A stretch of DNA of 64,000 nt from Branchiostoma floridae (taxonomy: Eukaryota; Chordata; Leptocardii; Amphioxiformes; Branchiostomatidae). The stretch lies in NCBI RefSeq assembly GCF_000003815.2, contig NC_049993.1, positions 5,733,686-5,797,685 of the forward strand, given 5' to 3'. The notes under the pieces were generated by a model. That model did no database searches. It was not told where the DNA came from and was given only the letters and a program-made list of their open reading frames with translations. A program made the translations under genes and the position numbers. Below are positions 13,053 through 24,637 of the stretch, in pieces (within the stretch, counting starts at the first letter, position 1; every line of letters starts with the position of its first letter).

Positions 13053-13589
13053 GGAATCTGCTTGGAGATTAGTTAATAAAGCCTGCGTAACATTTTCAAA
13101 CCGGTGCCCGGCCGGGCAGCTTTATACTCTCTTCACATTGCGCAAAAAGTCTGCGACGACAAATCTGCTAGCCTCAATAGCAGGCTCTCTGGGGCCTTTT
13201 GGGGCTCATAATACACGTTTGCTGGATTGCTGATTGCCGGCCGCCCCGTTCCAATGCAGGCTCCGAGGGGCCAATTGACATTTTCGGCAGTAATCCGTGT
13301 TCAATAATTTTGTACTTCAAACACGGTAGAAGATGAAGTGCACTTCACTGTTGATTGTGATATGTATACCAATGATAGAAATACTCTATTTAATTACATA
13401 AAAAGTAGATTTTCTCAATTTAAACACATGTAGCGCTGACAAGTTTATATTTCTCATGCGTTTTGACAAACCAACCATACATGTAGCTAAACCCATACAG
13501 TCCTACATTTTCGCAATTTTCAAGAAGCGAGAAGAAGCCGAACTTCTGCATTAGACAAGATTTGTGATACTTTTATGTGCATATATATA

Positions 13590-13702
13590 TATATATTGAC
13601 TTGTTGTGACCTGTACTTAGCTCGGTTGAGCAAAACTGTACAATAAAGGTCTTCATTCATTCATTCGTTCATTCATTCATTCATTCATTCATTCATTCAT
13701 TA
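13590..13702 (+). mobile_element. Retroposon 3' end with (TTCA)n tail
   Basis: A short AATAAAGGTCTTCATTCATTC junction runs into a TTCA microsatellite (13653-13701), the usual look of a LINE or SINE 3' terminus. Confidence 0.5.
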
Positions 13703-13774
13703 TCATAAATGTGTTTCCAGGCTATCGTTCAAGCCTATGTTTTAGGGACAGTTTTCAGGAGAAAAATACGCGCG

Positions 13775-14025
13775 ACCCTCTGTCGATCTTACAATCGGTC
13801 GACCCTCCTTCGATCGCGTAGTACGCCCGAAGATCGTCAACAATGTGAAGGGGTTTTAGGGAACAAATAGTATGATATAAAATACATCAAACTACACAAG
13901 ATATAAAGAGAATAATGATGGGAATATTTTGTGCATTCTGTCGATCTTTACAATCGGCCGACCTTCCTTCAATCGCGTAGTACGCCCGAAGATCGTCATC
14001 AATGTGAAGGGGTGTTAGGAAACGT
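13775..14025 (+). repeat. Two-copy direct repeat
   Basis: A roughly 90-bp segment with TCGATC, CGCGTAGTACGCCCGAAGAT and AATGTGAAGGGG occurs at about 13776-13865 and again at about 13937-14025 with few differences. Confidence 0.7.
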
Positions 14026-14792
14026 GTAAGTAGGGCGAAATAGCAAAATATTGTACTTCATTGTGTATTATTTGCTATCATGTTGTAGAGTTAGTTTGCT
14101 GGTTGTGTCTGTGCTACAACGCTGAGGTGTGAATCGCGATTAGCATCGTCTGGAAAGTAAGACTTGTATTATTCCCCGGATGTTAGCGTATTTCACACAG
14201 AACTCATAAGAACCATTAGCATGTCGTCCATGTGTTATTGTAATTCACACTGAAGCCATAGAACTCATTAGCAGTTAGACATTAGTTCTTCAACCCTTTC
14301 ATCTCTAAAACAACAAAGACAAATCAAAAGGTTTCTTCACTGCTATAATGTATATGTTAGATGTACCTCCTAGAGGGGCCCCGAGACACACGTCTCGAGA
14401 TAAGGTGTCAGAAGAAGATGAATAAATTCAAGGCTTTTTTGTTCAGAAGTTCAGTTGAATCCATGGTGCGTCCAGGTGAGGCTGTCTTGAGAGCGAAGCC
14501 TTTGTGTGAGCAGAGAATGCCTTGTGTCCGTGTGGTCATTTCCCTCTAGTGTCGAACTCTTATAGCGGAATTCCCAAAGAACAGGGAGCTAACACCTTTA
14601 CCCCACTTGCAAACGAATAGTATGATATAAAAGATATCAAACTACACATGATATAAAGAGAATGCATTTTTCGTTTCCACAAATAGCCAGGGCGGGCCAG
14701 TCACAATTGGTATATAATTTCATGCATTGACGTCATCGTACGGTTGAGTGAGAGAGGACCCTCCGGCAATGGGACAGACAACTCTATCCCCT

Positions 14793-14892
14793 NNNNNNNN
14801 NNNNNNNNNNNNNNNNNNNNNNNNNNNNNNNNNNNNNNNNNNNNNNNNNNNNNNNNNNNNNNNNNNNNNNNNNNNNNNNNNNNNNNNNNNNN
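14793..14892. other. Assembly gap (100 N)
   Basis: Run of exactly 100 N, probably a placeholder length. Confidence 1.
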
Positions 14893-15137
14893 CACGCCAT
14901 ATATATTTCTGGGGTGGTCTTAGAGATACTTTTGCCCTGTTTATCTGAATACTTACGCGCGTGTGTGTGTGGACATATCTCATTAGCGTCTTCATTTACC
15001 ACTTGCGGGCGCGCGCGCGCGCGTATGTATGTGCGTGTGTGTGCGTGTCTGTGCGTGTGTGTGTGTCTGTGTTTGTGTGCCTGTGTGTGTGTCTCTGTGT
15101 GTGTGTGTGTTCTGATGTGTCACTCATTCCCTATCCA

Positions 15138-15140
<3 letters not shown>

Positions 15141-15222
<82 letters not shown>
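15141..15222. repeat. (AT)n microsatellite
   Basis: Uninterrupted AT tract of about 80 bp. Confidence 0.95.
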
Positions 15223-15225
<3 letters not shown>

Positions 15226-15529
15226 GGAAAAATATATCTGTGTGTTACTACAGTGACTCTTCCCAATGTTGTGAGGTTAGAGATATATTCCAGAACGTTG
15301 CGTGATATACAGCAGGTGTCGATGCTACAGCTGTCATGCCTGTTTGTCTCTGTGCCAGGTAACGACAGGTGTTTTGCGGTTTACAACAGAGTGAGTTGTC
15401 TGTGTGCCTCAAGGCGTTCACATTATCGCGATCCTTTACTATCTGGAACGGCTAACAAGGCACGAGTTTCCTGTTGGCTTGAGGCTGAGTGGCGACAATC
15501 GTCAAATTGTAAGAAAACTCAAGACACAA

Positions 15530-15633
15530 TGTTTCGTTCCTTTTCGCACTTTCGCTAGACCCCTCTTGGCTGACTACACTCCTTGACCAGTTTAATACTA
15601 TCTTATGCCATCGTAGGATCTGCTTGGAGATTA
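15530..15633. mobile_element. Right-end remnant of the 5799-type TIR element upstream of GPCR copy C
   Basis: Same right end (GGATCTGCTTGGAGATTA) and same following GGCAAC as at 6334, at the homologous place. Its left part and about 1.4 kb of neighbouring sequence are missing relative to copy B. Confidence 0.75.
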
Positions 15634-16341
15634 GGCAACGCCCCTTCACCTTGACTGATTACATACCGCCCTAGCTGTTACTCAACACAAAACGTGAACT
15701 GAATCTCGAGGCTCCCCAGATGAATAGATAAAAAAAAATTATTTTTTCCTGCGGTCGTGACACATTGTAATCTCCTTGTTCTTTTTGTCACAGAGGCGAA
15801 CAACCCGAAAACTACTTCTTTGCATGTCGGTCGGGCGGGCGACTAGCGGGAAATCACGCGAGAAATTGTATCACACAGAACAGCTTTAACCTGTACATGT
15901 CACACTTCACTTGTTTATCCACTCTGAAGATCCCCACGTACATGATGTATGTATAGCCGGGATAAACAATAAACGGCTTTAGGGAGCTTCCGCCTTGCGT
16001 GTCATGTTAAGTCGGATAATGCTATAATCAAGACCGGAAGGCTCTGCATGTTTTCATTAAATCCCATGTAGTGACATGAGATGACCAAAAATGGTGGTAA
16101 ACCAACGAGACTTTCAAATAGACTTATACTAATCAATTACTCCTTAACACATCTACAAACAACCGGCTTTCCGACGCCTCATTATGATAATCCAATATCT
16201 TATTTCAATATTATGACAGTTACGCCGGTGTAGCAAACAGTACGGCAGACCGAGCAGATCGTCTGCGTTCTGCTTTCCGCTAGCTCGATGCGTTTGTTTT
16301 GCAGACTGTAAAGGCTAGGTCCGTTTTATTGTCTGTTTGAG

Positions 16342-19181
16342 ATGGCTACAAACAGCACCAACGACTCGTTCGGTCTCGCCAACTCCACTGCCTTTGACTG
16401 GGAGCCGTTCTACTACGCCGACCCGCCCTACCGCGAGCTGCAGATGGTTTGGCTGGCAGCCTGTACTGTTCTGGGGGTCTGCGGGAACATGGCGCTCCTG
16501 ATCACCGTCTCGTGCGTACAGGAGCTGAGAACGCCCGGGAACGCTCTGCTCTGCGCTCTGGCCTGTGCCGACATCTTCCAACTTGTCACCAAAGTCCCCA
16601 TGGCCGTGGTGTTCTTGCATTATGGCGAACCACTGGCTTGTGATGGCGTCTTCTTCATCATAGACACGGTGTACCTGACCATGGCTCAGTTCTCCATCAA
16701 CATCATTGCACCGATTTCCATCGACAGATACTGGTATGTATTTTCGAAAGATGTTTTATACATGCGTCTTGATGATACATGTGCTTTCAGTTTTTTCCGT
16801 AAGCTTAAAAAGTATTAACCGATTACTTGAAGTCGAGTGCATTATGGCAGCACGCAATTAGGTGCAATCTAACCGATAGGAAAAGCTTGGTAAAGGGATG
16901 GGATTATCACATTAATTCACTAGAGTCCATTCCAAGTCACCATGAGGGTTTTTAGGTGATATTTGTAATTAGTCTGAATTATTTTGATTAAAAGAATATC
17001 TGAGCCACAATAATTAAATTCTTTTCAAAACATTGACTAAGAAAATACTCATCTATTGCTATATAGAGAATAATTGAAATAACAGTTCGAAAACAAGTTA
17101 TCACAGCTTTTCCAACTATCCTTTTTCTCTGTCATAAGATACCATTCAGGGCTGAATAAATGTGATAAATGATAAAGTCTTTTACAGGGCCCCTCTAGAT
17201 CATTAGCATCATTTAAAGCGGTGCGGTCATGCTAAGGTCCTACTAACTCGTTCCCACATCATGCAATAACACAATATCTGGCTCTTCGTAGGTACATCTG
17301 TTCACCCTTCAAGTACAGCGATACCATGACGTCAGCGCGAATCGCTCTCCTTATTGGACTGTCGTTTCTCCTCGCCATGGTAACGATGGTGCATCCTCTT
17401 CTAGAGGGAGAGAACAACTACTTTCACCCGCCATATATCATCTGCAAGTATGTATTGCTGCTGCAATGCATATGATATAAGGCCATGTTGATTTGATTAT
17501 ATGGATGACATCCTCTGGGAACTCCAAAACTGATGCGAGCGAGCGAATAAAAAAAAAGTTTGGCCAAAAAAAAAGTTATCTTCAGTATGAAATCAGAGTG
17601 GCCAGGAAGGTTGAACATAAGACTAAACACACATAGTATGGTATACCAACAGTTAGGTGTAGGGATCAGTACATCATACCGGTGCAAAACATTTTTTCTT
17701 CTTGTTAATGTTGGACCAATCCGAAAAAACAGACCTGAAAAAATCAGAGGAACAGGTTTCGCCAATTACAAAATGGACACACTATGTCGGCAGGCATTTG
17801 GGGTCTTACCGGGGGCCAAGAAGACAACAAGAGCGAAGTTAATTAGAGTTTATAGTCAATTGTACCAAGTTTCTACATTCAAAGGTACAGAGACAGTTAG
17901 CCTTTATTACATGGAGATAGGATTTTAAAATGCTAGTGGGAGTCCAATGATCAACCAAACAGATTCCTTAAATGTAGCAAAATTGCCAATTACCATTGTT
18001 TTGAGTATTGCCAGTTCTCAAGTTTCCACAGACAATCAGGTCCAGGTTCAGGTCCGGACCTGGAAATGATCCTCTGGACATGAATTTTCTGTACTGATAC
18101 CTACCCCTACCAACAATAGATTTATTTTTCTTTCTGTCCTTTCATATCTTATTCTTTGACTTTAGATTTATTTTGGCATTCTATGGCATTAGTTATCGGT
18201 TTTCTGATACTTTTTTTCAATCTACGGAATATTTGTGCTCATTTTACAGCTGCTTTGCACAATTTATTGTGTGGTCGAAAACTTTTTTTTTTTTTGGAAA
18301 CGGCCGAAAATTGGTGCGAGCGCGGATGTCATCCATATAATCAAATCAACATGGCCTAACTTGTCAGTACAAGTGACCTGGAACTAATGAATGCCAGTTT
18401 GCTATATATCTAGTGATGATGATGATGATATATCTTGTGGAAGATTGACTACTGTACGGCTCCTAGTTTTGACACTTCTGTTTCCACCACATGTACAGTG
18501 TAACATGTTCTATATCACAGACGCTTTCCTCCTTTGTACTGTTGATATTTGTGTGCTCTATGTGATGTCTATAGAATCATGTGTATGCCTGACTGACTGA
18601 CCGTTCCTGTTCCAGATACCTCGGGCCGGCTCGGAAGAGTAGACAAGCCATGATCAACGTGTGCATCTTGGTGCCCATGATCACCATGGTGTTTTGCTAT
18701 TACAAGTAAGTTATGTGTCTTTAGTCATAACCACGGTACCGTCAGTTGTTCATTTGAATAATTCTTCGTCGTGACTCGTGAGTTTAACGTTCATATTCCT
18801 ATGACTTACTAGTTTGTTCCTTCTTGTAGAATCTGGGGTGAACTCAAACGACGTCAGAAACGGCACAACAAAATATCTCCCGTCACGCGCAAAAGGATTG
18901 GGTATCAGATCTCCCCGGAGTTCCGAGCTCGGATGAGGTCCGCCACCATGGTTCTTCTCATCGTGGCTGCCTATGTGGTTTCCTGGGCTCCGTACTTTGC
19001 CGCCGTCATCCGAAGCAACGCGCTGGGGGACGAAGTCTCCACCATTACTGACGGTCCATGGCAGCGGTTCGCCGTGCTGTTCTCTCTGCTGTCAACCTTC
19101 TCCAACCCGATCATCTACGCCTATCGGAACCCTCAGCTTCGAAATGGTTTCTTCCGACTGGTACGCAGACGAATACTGTAG
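16342..19181 (+). CDS. Class A (rhodopsin-like) GPCR copy C, complete, 4 exons
   Basis: Paralogue of copy B. Exons are 16342-16733, 17292-17447, 18616-18705 and 18830-19181, giving 329 aa. Motifs are the same as in B: GN in TM1, LACAD in TM2, DRYW, SWAPYF and NPIIY. In A and B the third intracellular loop is encoded by a separate exon and followed by an intron. In C, exon 4 runs directly from TRKRIGYQ into ISPEFRARMRSATM and on through TM6 and TM7 without an intron, so the loop is about 60-90 residues shorter. The first 222 coding bases differ from B at only about two sites, while the TM2-TM3 part differs strongly. Intron 2 carries an 876-bp terminal-inverted-repeat element. Confidence 0.9.
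17481..18356. mobile_element. TIR element in intron 2 of GPCR copy C
   Basis: Ends GGCCATGTTGATTTGATTAT and ATAATCAAATCAACATGGCC are inverted for about 33 bp and flanked by TAA (17478-17480, 18357-18359). A 3-bp TWA target suggests PIF/Harbinger. The interior has no recognisable transposase. Copies A and B lack it. Confidence 0.75.
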
Positions 19182-19399
19182 ACCTAAAGTTAACAGTTTA
19201 TTCATGGTAAATCTTACATTTAGGTATAACATCAATAGGACAAGACATATAGAGAGCAGTCCTCAGACGGCTAGGGCGTGTAGAGAGAGTGGATGAGGGG
19301 AGAATTCACTAGATAACTTTAAATAGTCTGTGTAACATATACTGACAGAGAGGAGCATGCTAGCAGGGCACTTAGGCAGGTAGGCAGTATAACATAAAC

Positions 19400-19700
19400 T
19401 CTGATGTCCATGGCTTTAACAGGTCCGTCTCCGCAGGAGGCCGGTTGGATGTTGTGGGAGGGGGGCTGCTGTAATAGATATTCACTCAGGCCAGCTTTTA
19501 GATACCAGCCGAAAAGCAAGCGCCCCTGCGGTAGGTCCAGGAAGAGATGGAGAGACAACATACAAGAGACATTGACAAAGTACAGACTGGGCAGACCAGA
19601 AAGACTTGAGGAGGTGGGGTCGACCAAGATTGAGAGAAGACTGGACAAGACGATATGTTGTCTTTCAACTGACAGGCCCCAAGGGCTACCTGGGGAATTC
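19400..19700 (+). mobile_element. Possible LINE reverse-transcriptase tail remnant
   Basis: The frame at 19404-19712 contains KRPCGRSRKRWRDNIQETL, which resembles the basic GRPRKRW..DI motif near the C terminus of many non-LTR polymerases. Nothing else of the element is clear. Confidence 0.4.
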
Positions 19701-20112
19701 GTTAAGATGTAACTAGTCTATTTGTGTGAAGACGTGTTAAATTGCTTGAAATGCTGTTGTTGATACTGTTATGTATATCTTCATGAGTGTTGTATTGGAT
19801 GTAAATAAATCTTGTCAGATGATGAATGCGTGACAACACTATGAATCATTCACTCTCACAGCAATGAGATGTGTATACTGGTAATTCACGTTTGGGACCT
19901 CATCTGTTAGCAGCGACACCTACCTGCAGTACCCGAGACAGCCAGAATTGCGCTATGGAAGGTGACAAACAGTCACCAAAACTTCAGTATTGTATAAAAC
20001 ACTTAGTTTGTGTACAGAGACTTTGCTATCCTGGTCAGTTACTGTTGTTGGTTTTCCTTTAGGATTTGTGCCGCCCTCCCTAGAATTCCTTCATTTTTGA
20101 CACGTAGCAGCA

Positions 20113-20833
20113 TACCAGTAATTATGCTTTATGTAAGGCTGGAACAATGTAAGATCAGATAGATAAATTGTCTATCATTAAGCGGCAAAAGTAGGTTGAC
20201 ACTTAATTCATCCATAGCCTCAAGCTCGTCCCTTTACTGGGTAAACAACCTGTATTCTGTACTCTGCATACGATGTAGAAACGACTTTCCTACATAAGTA
20301 TCACATCGGAATATATCACAAAAGCATATTAATGTGATACTTTTCTGTAACTGTGAGGCCTACAGACAAGCCAAGGCTTGACGGAATAACACTCACTGCC
20401 GTCTTGTAGACCCGCATAAATACCCTCTCTTTTCAAGTTATACTATAGTCATACCATCAAAATAGACATGGAAACTATGTTCCACATGTACGACAAGTAT
20501 GGTTCGTGGTGTATTTCTATTGTTGCTATAACACATCGGTAAGATTTAATCTGTGCAAAATACTTGGAGGGACAATTTGTGAAGATGATTGACTTATGTT
20601 TCTCACACCATCCAGTCCATCTGTGAATGTTAATGAAAAAATAAATGGTTCAAAGACGGTATTTCTTACACTGTAGACACTGCTCCTCTCTGTCAGTTGT
20701 TTACTCGGTAAAGGGGACGAGCTCGAGGCTATGGAGGAATTAAGTGTCAACCTACTTTTGCCGCTTAATGATAGACAATTTAGCTATCTGATCATTTGTT
20801 CCAGGAGCCTTACATAAAGCATAATTACTGGTA
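20113..20833. mobile_element. Element with very long terminal inverted repeats
   Basis: The first about 140 bp (from TACCAGTAATTATGC) recur inverted at the right end (GCATAATTACTGGTA), including the TAAGCGGCAAAAGTAGGTTG block. The interior of about 440 bp has no coding frame. Confidence 0.8.
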
Positions 20834-21404
20834 AGCTGCTAAATGGTTCCAATGTGTGTGTGTTTATTGGTTTAGTTTGATTGTAATATCAAGGCAGAAA
20901 CATGATTAACAATCATCAGGTGGCAAGACATGTCCATTTTTTAGCAACTGTCCGCTAGGGCTTTCACGTCGTAAACGTGCATACCTGCACGTAGCGCAAT
21001 TGCGATGTCACCCAATTAGTTCAAAATGGATAAAATAGTAAAAGCGTTCGTTTAGAAAATTAGCTTTCGTGCAATTTGATAGAAAAAGGAAAATTCCTCT
21101 AAAGAGTTTTGAATGCTTATTCTCTTCTGTTGCTTGGCAAAACATGTTTCGATGTAGACAGGACTGGGGATCATCCTTAAGTCATGCTTCATTCCCATAA
21201 GAACTTTTAAAAAAATAATACACACTTGAAATGGACGACATTGGGTAGTCCATGAGAATGGTATCAATAAGGCCTCGTAACGTCACATTTCCAAACCGGG
21301 GCCCGACCGGGCAGCTTTAGGGAACGAAAAGTATGATATACGCATGCGTTGGACAGGTATGGATCTCACGTTTCTATTAGTGACGTCACAGTCGGTGTAT
21401 CATT

Positions 21405-21490
21405 TCACGCATTGACGTCATCGTATTATTGAGTGAGAGGGGACCCTCCGGCAATCGAACAGACAACGCTATCCCCCTGAGCAACGGGAT
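21405..21490 (-). mobile_element. tRNA-derived SINE fragment
   Basis: On the minus strand TTGCTCAGGGGGATAGCG resembles a pol III A box and TGTTCGATTGCC a B box. The same segment leads into the gap at 14793. Confidence 0.55.
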
Positions 21491-21936
21491 AAGATGTTTC
21501 GTGTGATAACACTGCAATCGACACAACCGATGGTTGGGGGGGGGGGGGGGTGTTAGTGGGCAACTTCAGAGAAGAGTTTCCTAGCTGTGGGGGTACTTTT
21601 TTTTCAAAAGAAAAAATAATTCCATTGCCAACTGGACATTGACTCTGGGCTTGGTTCCAGTTGTATTATATACAGCAGCAATATTATGATAACCAGTTGA
21701 CTTCCTTGTCCTGGGTTGATCTTAGAAATATCCCCACCTGTATCCAGAAAAACATTGCAGTAGTTATTTAGGTAGGTAGGTAGGTAGGTAGTTATTTCTA
21801 AGATCAACTAGGTGGAAAAATTTGGGTTAAAAGTGATTTTGATCTCTGGCGACCAACCCATTGAAACCCATACTATTTCCTCAAAAATGGGTTGATGTAA
21901 GGAAATCTAGGACAATGTCTGTGACTCTACATGTGT

Positions 21937-22051
<115 letters not shown>

Positions 22052-22130
22052 CTACAGTGACCTACACTCTTCCCAACGACTTGAGATTAGAGAAGTATTC
22101 CAGAATATGTAAAAACGGATATGATCCGCC

Positions 22131-22371
22131 NNNNNNNNNNNNNNNNNNNNNNNNNNNNNNNNNNNNNNNNNNNNNNNNNNNNNNNNNNNNNNNNNNNNNN
22201 NNNNNNNNNNNNNNNNNNNNNNNNNNNNNNNNNNNNNNNNNNNNNNNNNNNNNNNNNNNNNNNNNNNNNNNNNNNNNNNNNNNNNNNNNNNNNNNNNNNN
22301 NNNNNNNNNNNNNNNNNNNNNNNNNNNNNNNNNNNNNNNNNNNNNNNNNNNNNNNNNNNNNNNNNNNNNNN
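22131..22371. other. Assembly gap (241 N)
   Basis: Run of 241 N inside a repeat-rich duplicated segment. Confidence 1.
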
Positions 22372-22665
22372 CTGCCTGTTTGCCTCTGTGCCTGGTACCG
22401 ACAGGTGTTTTGCGGTTTACAACGGAGTGAGTTGTCTGTGTGCCTCGCGGCGTTCACATTATCGCGAATCCTTACAATCAGACATGCTATTAAACAAAGG
22501 ACGATTTTCTTGATGGCCCGAGGCAGAGTGGCGACAATCTTTAGACTCAAGACACAATTTTCCTAAGGTCGGCAGACACATGACATATTTTATGGACAAA
22601 AAACATGAAAACGTGGCTGTTGTCTTGTATTGGTGAAGAAAGAGGCGTATTTTTCTTTCTTTCTC

Positions 22666-22703
<38 letters not shown>

Positions 22704-22967
22704 TTCCTCTGTGATTAGTCGCACGGTGAAAATGTAACTTGAGGGGGCACCCTTTTTGATTCTGTCTTGCGGAAATTTGATTTTGCTGTGCCTCGCTAAG
22801 AGGAATCATTTTTTCGATGTCCGTATCTAAATGAAGATCTCATAATTCCTCGTGCGATGTTCCAAAGATGGAAACAATCCCTCTCTGTCTGTCTCACTCA
22901 CTCAATCTCTCAGTCACTCACTCGCCCGCTTGCTCACTCTCTCATTCACTCTGTCTTCCCTCACATA

Positions 22968-23010
22968 CACACACACGCATACATACACACACATACGTAC
23001 GTACGTACGT

Positions 23011-23061
<51 letters not shown>
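22968..23061. repeat. (CA)n / (ACGT)n microsatellite
   Basis: CA units with an internal ACGT run, matching the tract at 5133 in the upstream array unit. Confidence 0.9.
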
Positions 23062-23063
<2 letters not shown>

Positions 23064-23716
23064 GCTTGACCACGCCCCCTCCACTATACTTGTAGGATGT
23101 TCGTTGCTGCGCCAGTGTTGTCTTACAATCATTATCCCCATCTCCCATTAGCTAGCCCTTTCCATAACCGGGGGCTACTTGCAATTGTCTTCTTGGAAAT
23201 AAGTCTTCTTAAGTTGTCTGAACGATGTAACTGCTTGTTACGAGTGGATCCAGAATCTAGTAACACTTTTGCACTTATGTTAAGACATAAGATCTTTGAT
23301 GTGTCTTCTATGACAATACGCCAAGCAAACCACATAAAAACTCCGAAATACATACTGCCACCATATATGTATTCAGGATAAATATATAACATCTCGTACT
23401 CTGACAAAAACGTATATAATGATAACAGACAAGTGTGTCATAAACAATGTTATACACATCAGATAATTTAGCCATTCACACATAGATTTCGGGGCGGGGA
23501 CGTAATAGTTTTAAGACAATCGCTCCTTTTTTGCCACCATGAGACGTCAATTACCTCCGAAATGTATTGGTGAGGATTCACCGCGGATAAAGAAAACATT
23601 AGTAGTTGTCATATAGTACACAAATCTCTGTTCTGACTTCTTCAAAATGAAGTATAAATAAAACATTTGGAATAGATCTCCTTTCTAGATTTAGTGTCTA
23701 TACTTAACTGTGGGTT

Positions 23717-24637
23717 TTAGTTAGGGATATCAGAACTAGGCAAGAGTTCTCTCCTGGTTCTCATGGCGGCCACCTGTCGGACGCACCCGGACAGCACCTG
23801 CCGACACTCCCGCTCGAACCCCGACAGCGTGCCGCTCCCGTCGCCCCGCCGCATGTAGCTGTCCAGCACGGAGGTGTACAGTTTGGCATCCACGATCTTC
23901 AGCTCGGCGATGGCGGCGTAGTTTCTGACGGTCAGCTTGCCGAAAGGTTCGTGCATACAGGCCTCGGAGACGGACAGGGACCGGTCCGATCTTAGACGTG
24001 CCAGGATTCGGCCGTACGACTCGTGGATGGGCCTGACTTCGGAGATAGAGAGTTGATCCGGGCGGTCGTCATCGGTGCGGGTTGCCTTGGTATTTGGTTC
24101 ACTTGTATCGTCCACTTCCTGCTTCCTCTTTCTACCTGTCTCAGTGCTGTCAGGGCTTGCTGAGCCGGACGGGCTGGACTCAGTAGTCTCGCGTGGTGGT
24201 GACCTGACGGGAGGAGACCGGGACCGCAGGGCGGGAACGGCAGCCCCCGGTAGCTGCTTCGGCGCACCCTCGTTGCTACCAGGGGCGAACTTTGGACTTC
24301 GCTCGATGGTCTCGGCGATGGCGCCCACGACTCTGTGGTAGCGGTGCAGCATGAGCATGGAGATGTACAGGGCGACTCCCATGCGGCGGTGGCTGTTCAT
24401 GATGAGACTCGAGGCCGGGTGGAACCTCTTGTCGCAGTCGTCACACAGGGACACCACCCTGTCGCTGTTGTAGTAGACACACACGGGGTCCAGGCAGATC
24501 CACGTCGCCTGAGCTCTGCAGTGAAGGCATCGCAAGGACCGTGCCTTGTTGTCCAAGTCGCCGATCTTTCTCATGACCCACTCGGCGCGAGTTCCACCGT
24601 AGTGCGCGGTGTCTAGGTTGCTGTTTCCCCTCTGCAT
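23717..24637 (-). CDS. B-box-like zinc-finger protein 1
   Basis: A single-exon reading frame of 306 aa starting at 24637. Residues 37-83 hold eight candidate zinc ligands (C37, C40, C48, C53, C65, C68, H73, H83) with spacing C-x2-C-x7-C-x4-C-x11-C-x2-C-x4-H-x9-H, which fits a cross-brace B-box. A hydrophobic helix follows (about 87-105), then a long Ser/Pro/Arg-rich, probably disordered linker with a KRKQE basic patch, and a conserved-looking C-terminal domain (about 200-300). The ligand spacing is identical in the gene at 45947 on the opposite side of the deiodinase cluster, which confirms that the reading frame is real. No RING or coiled coil is seen, so this is not a TRIM protein. Function unknown; a protein-interaction or transcriptional role would be a guess. 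Confidence 0.8.
   Translation of the reverse strand: MQRGNSNLDTAHYGGTRAEWVMRKIGDLDNKARSLRCLHCRAQATWICLDPVCVYYNSDRVVSLCDDCDKRFHPASSLIMNSHRRMGVALYISMLMLHRYHRVVGAIAETIERSPKFAPGSNEGAPKQLPGAAVPALRSRSPPVRSPPRETTESSPSGSASPDSTETGRKRKQEVDDTSEPNTKATRTDDDRPDQLSISEVRPIHESYGRILARLRSDRSLSVSEACMHEPFGKLTVRNYAAIAELKIVDAKLYTSVLDSYMRRGDGSGTLSGFERECRQVLSGCVRQVAAMRTRRELLPSSDIPN

Larger units (their letters stand above)
10922..16341. other. Spacer between GPCR copies B and C
   Basis: No coding sequence supported. It contains the duplicated 3' flank, a satellite-bearing TIR element (12040-13052), a retroposon tail with (TTCA)n, a pair of tandem segments, an assembly gap, and the duplicated 5' flank of copy C from about 15.2 kb. 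Confidence 0.7.
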
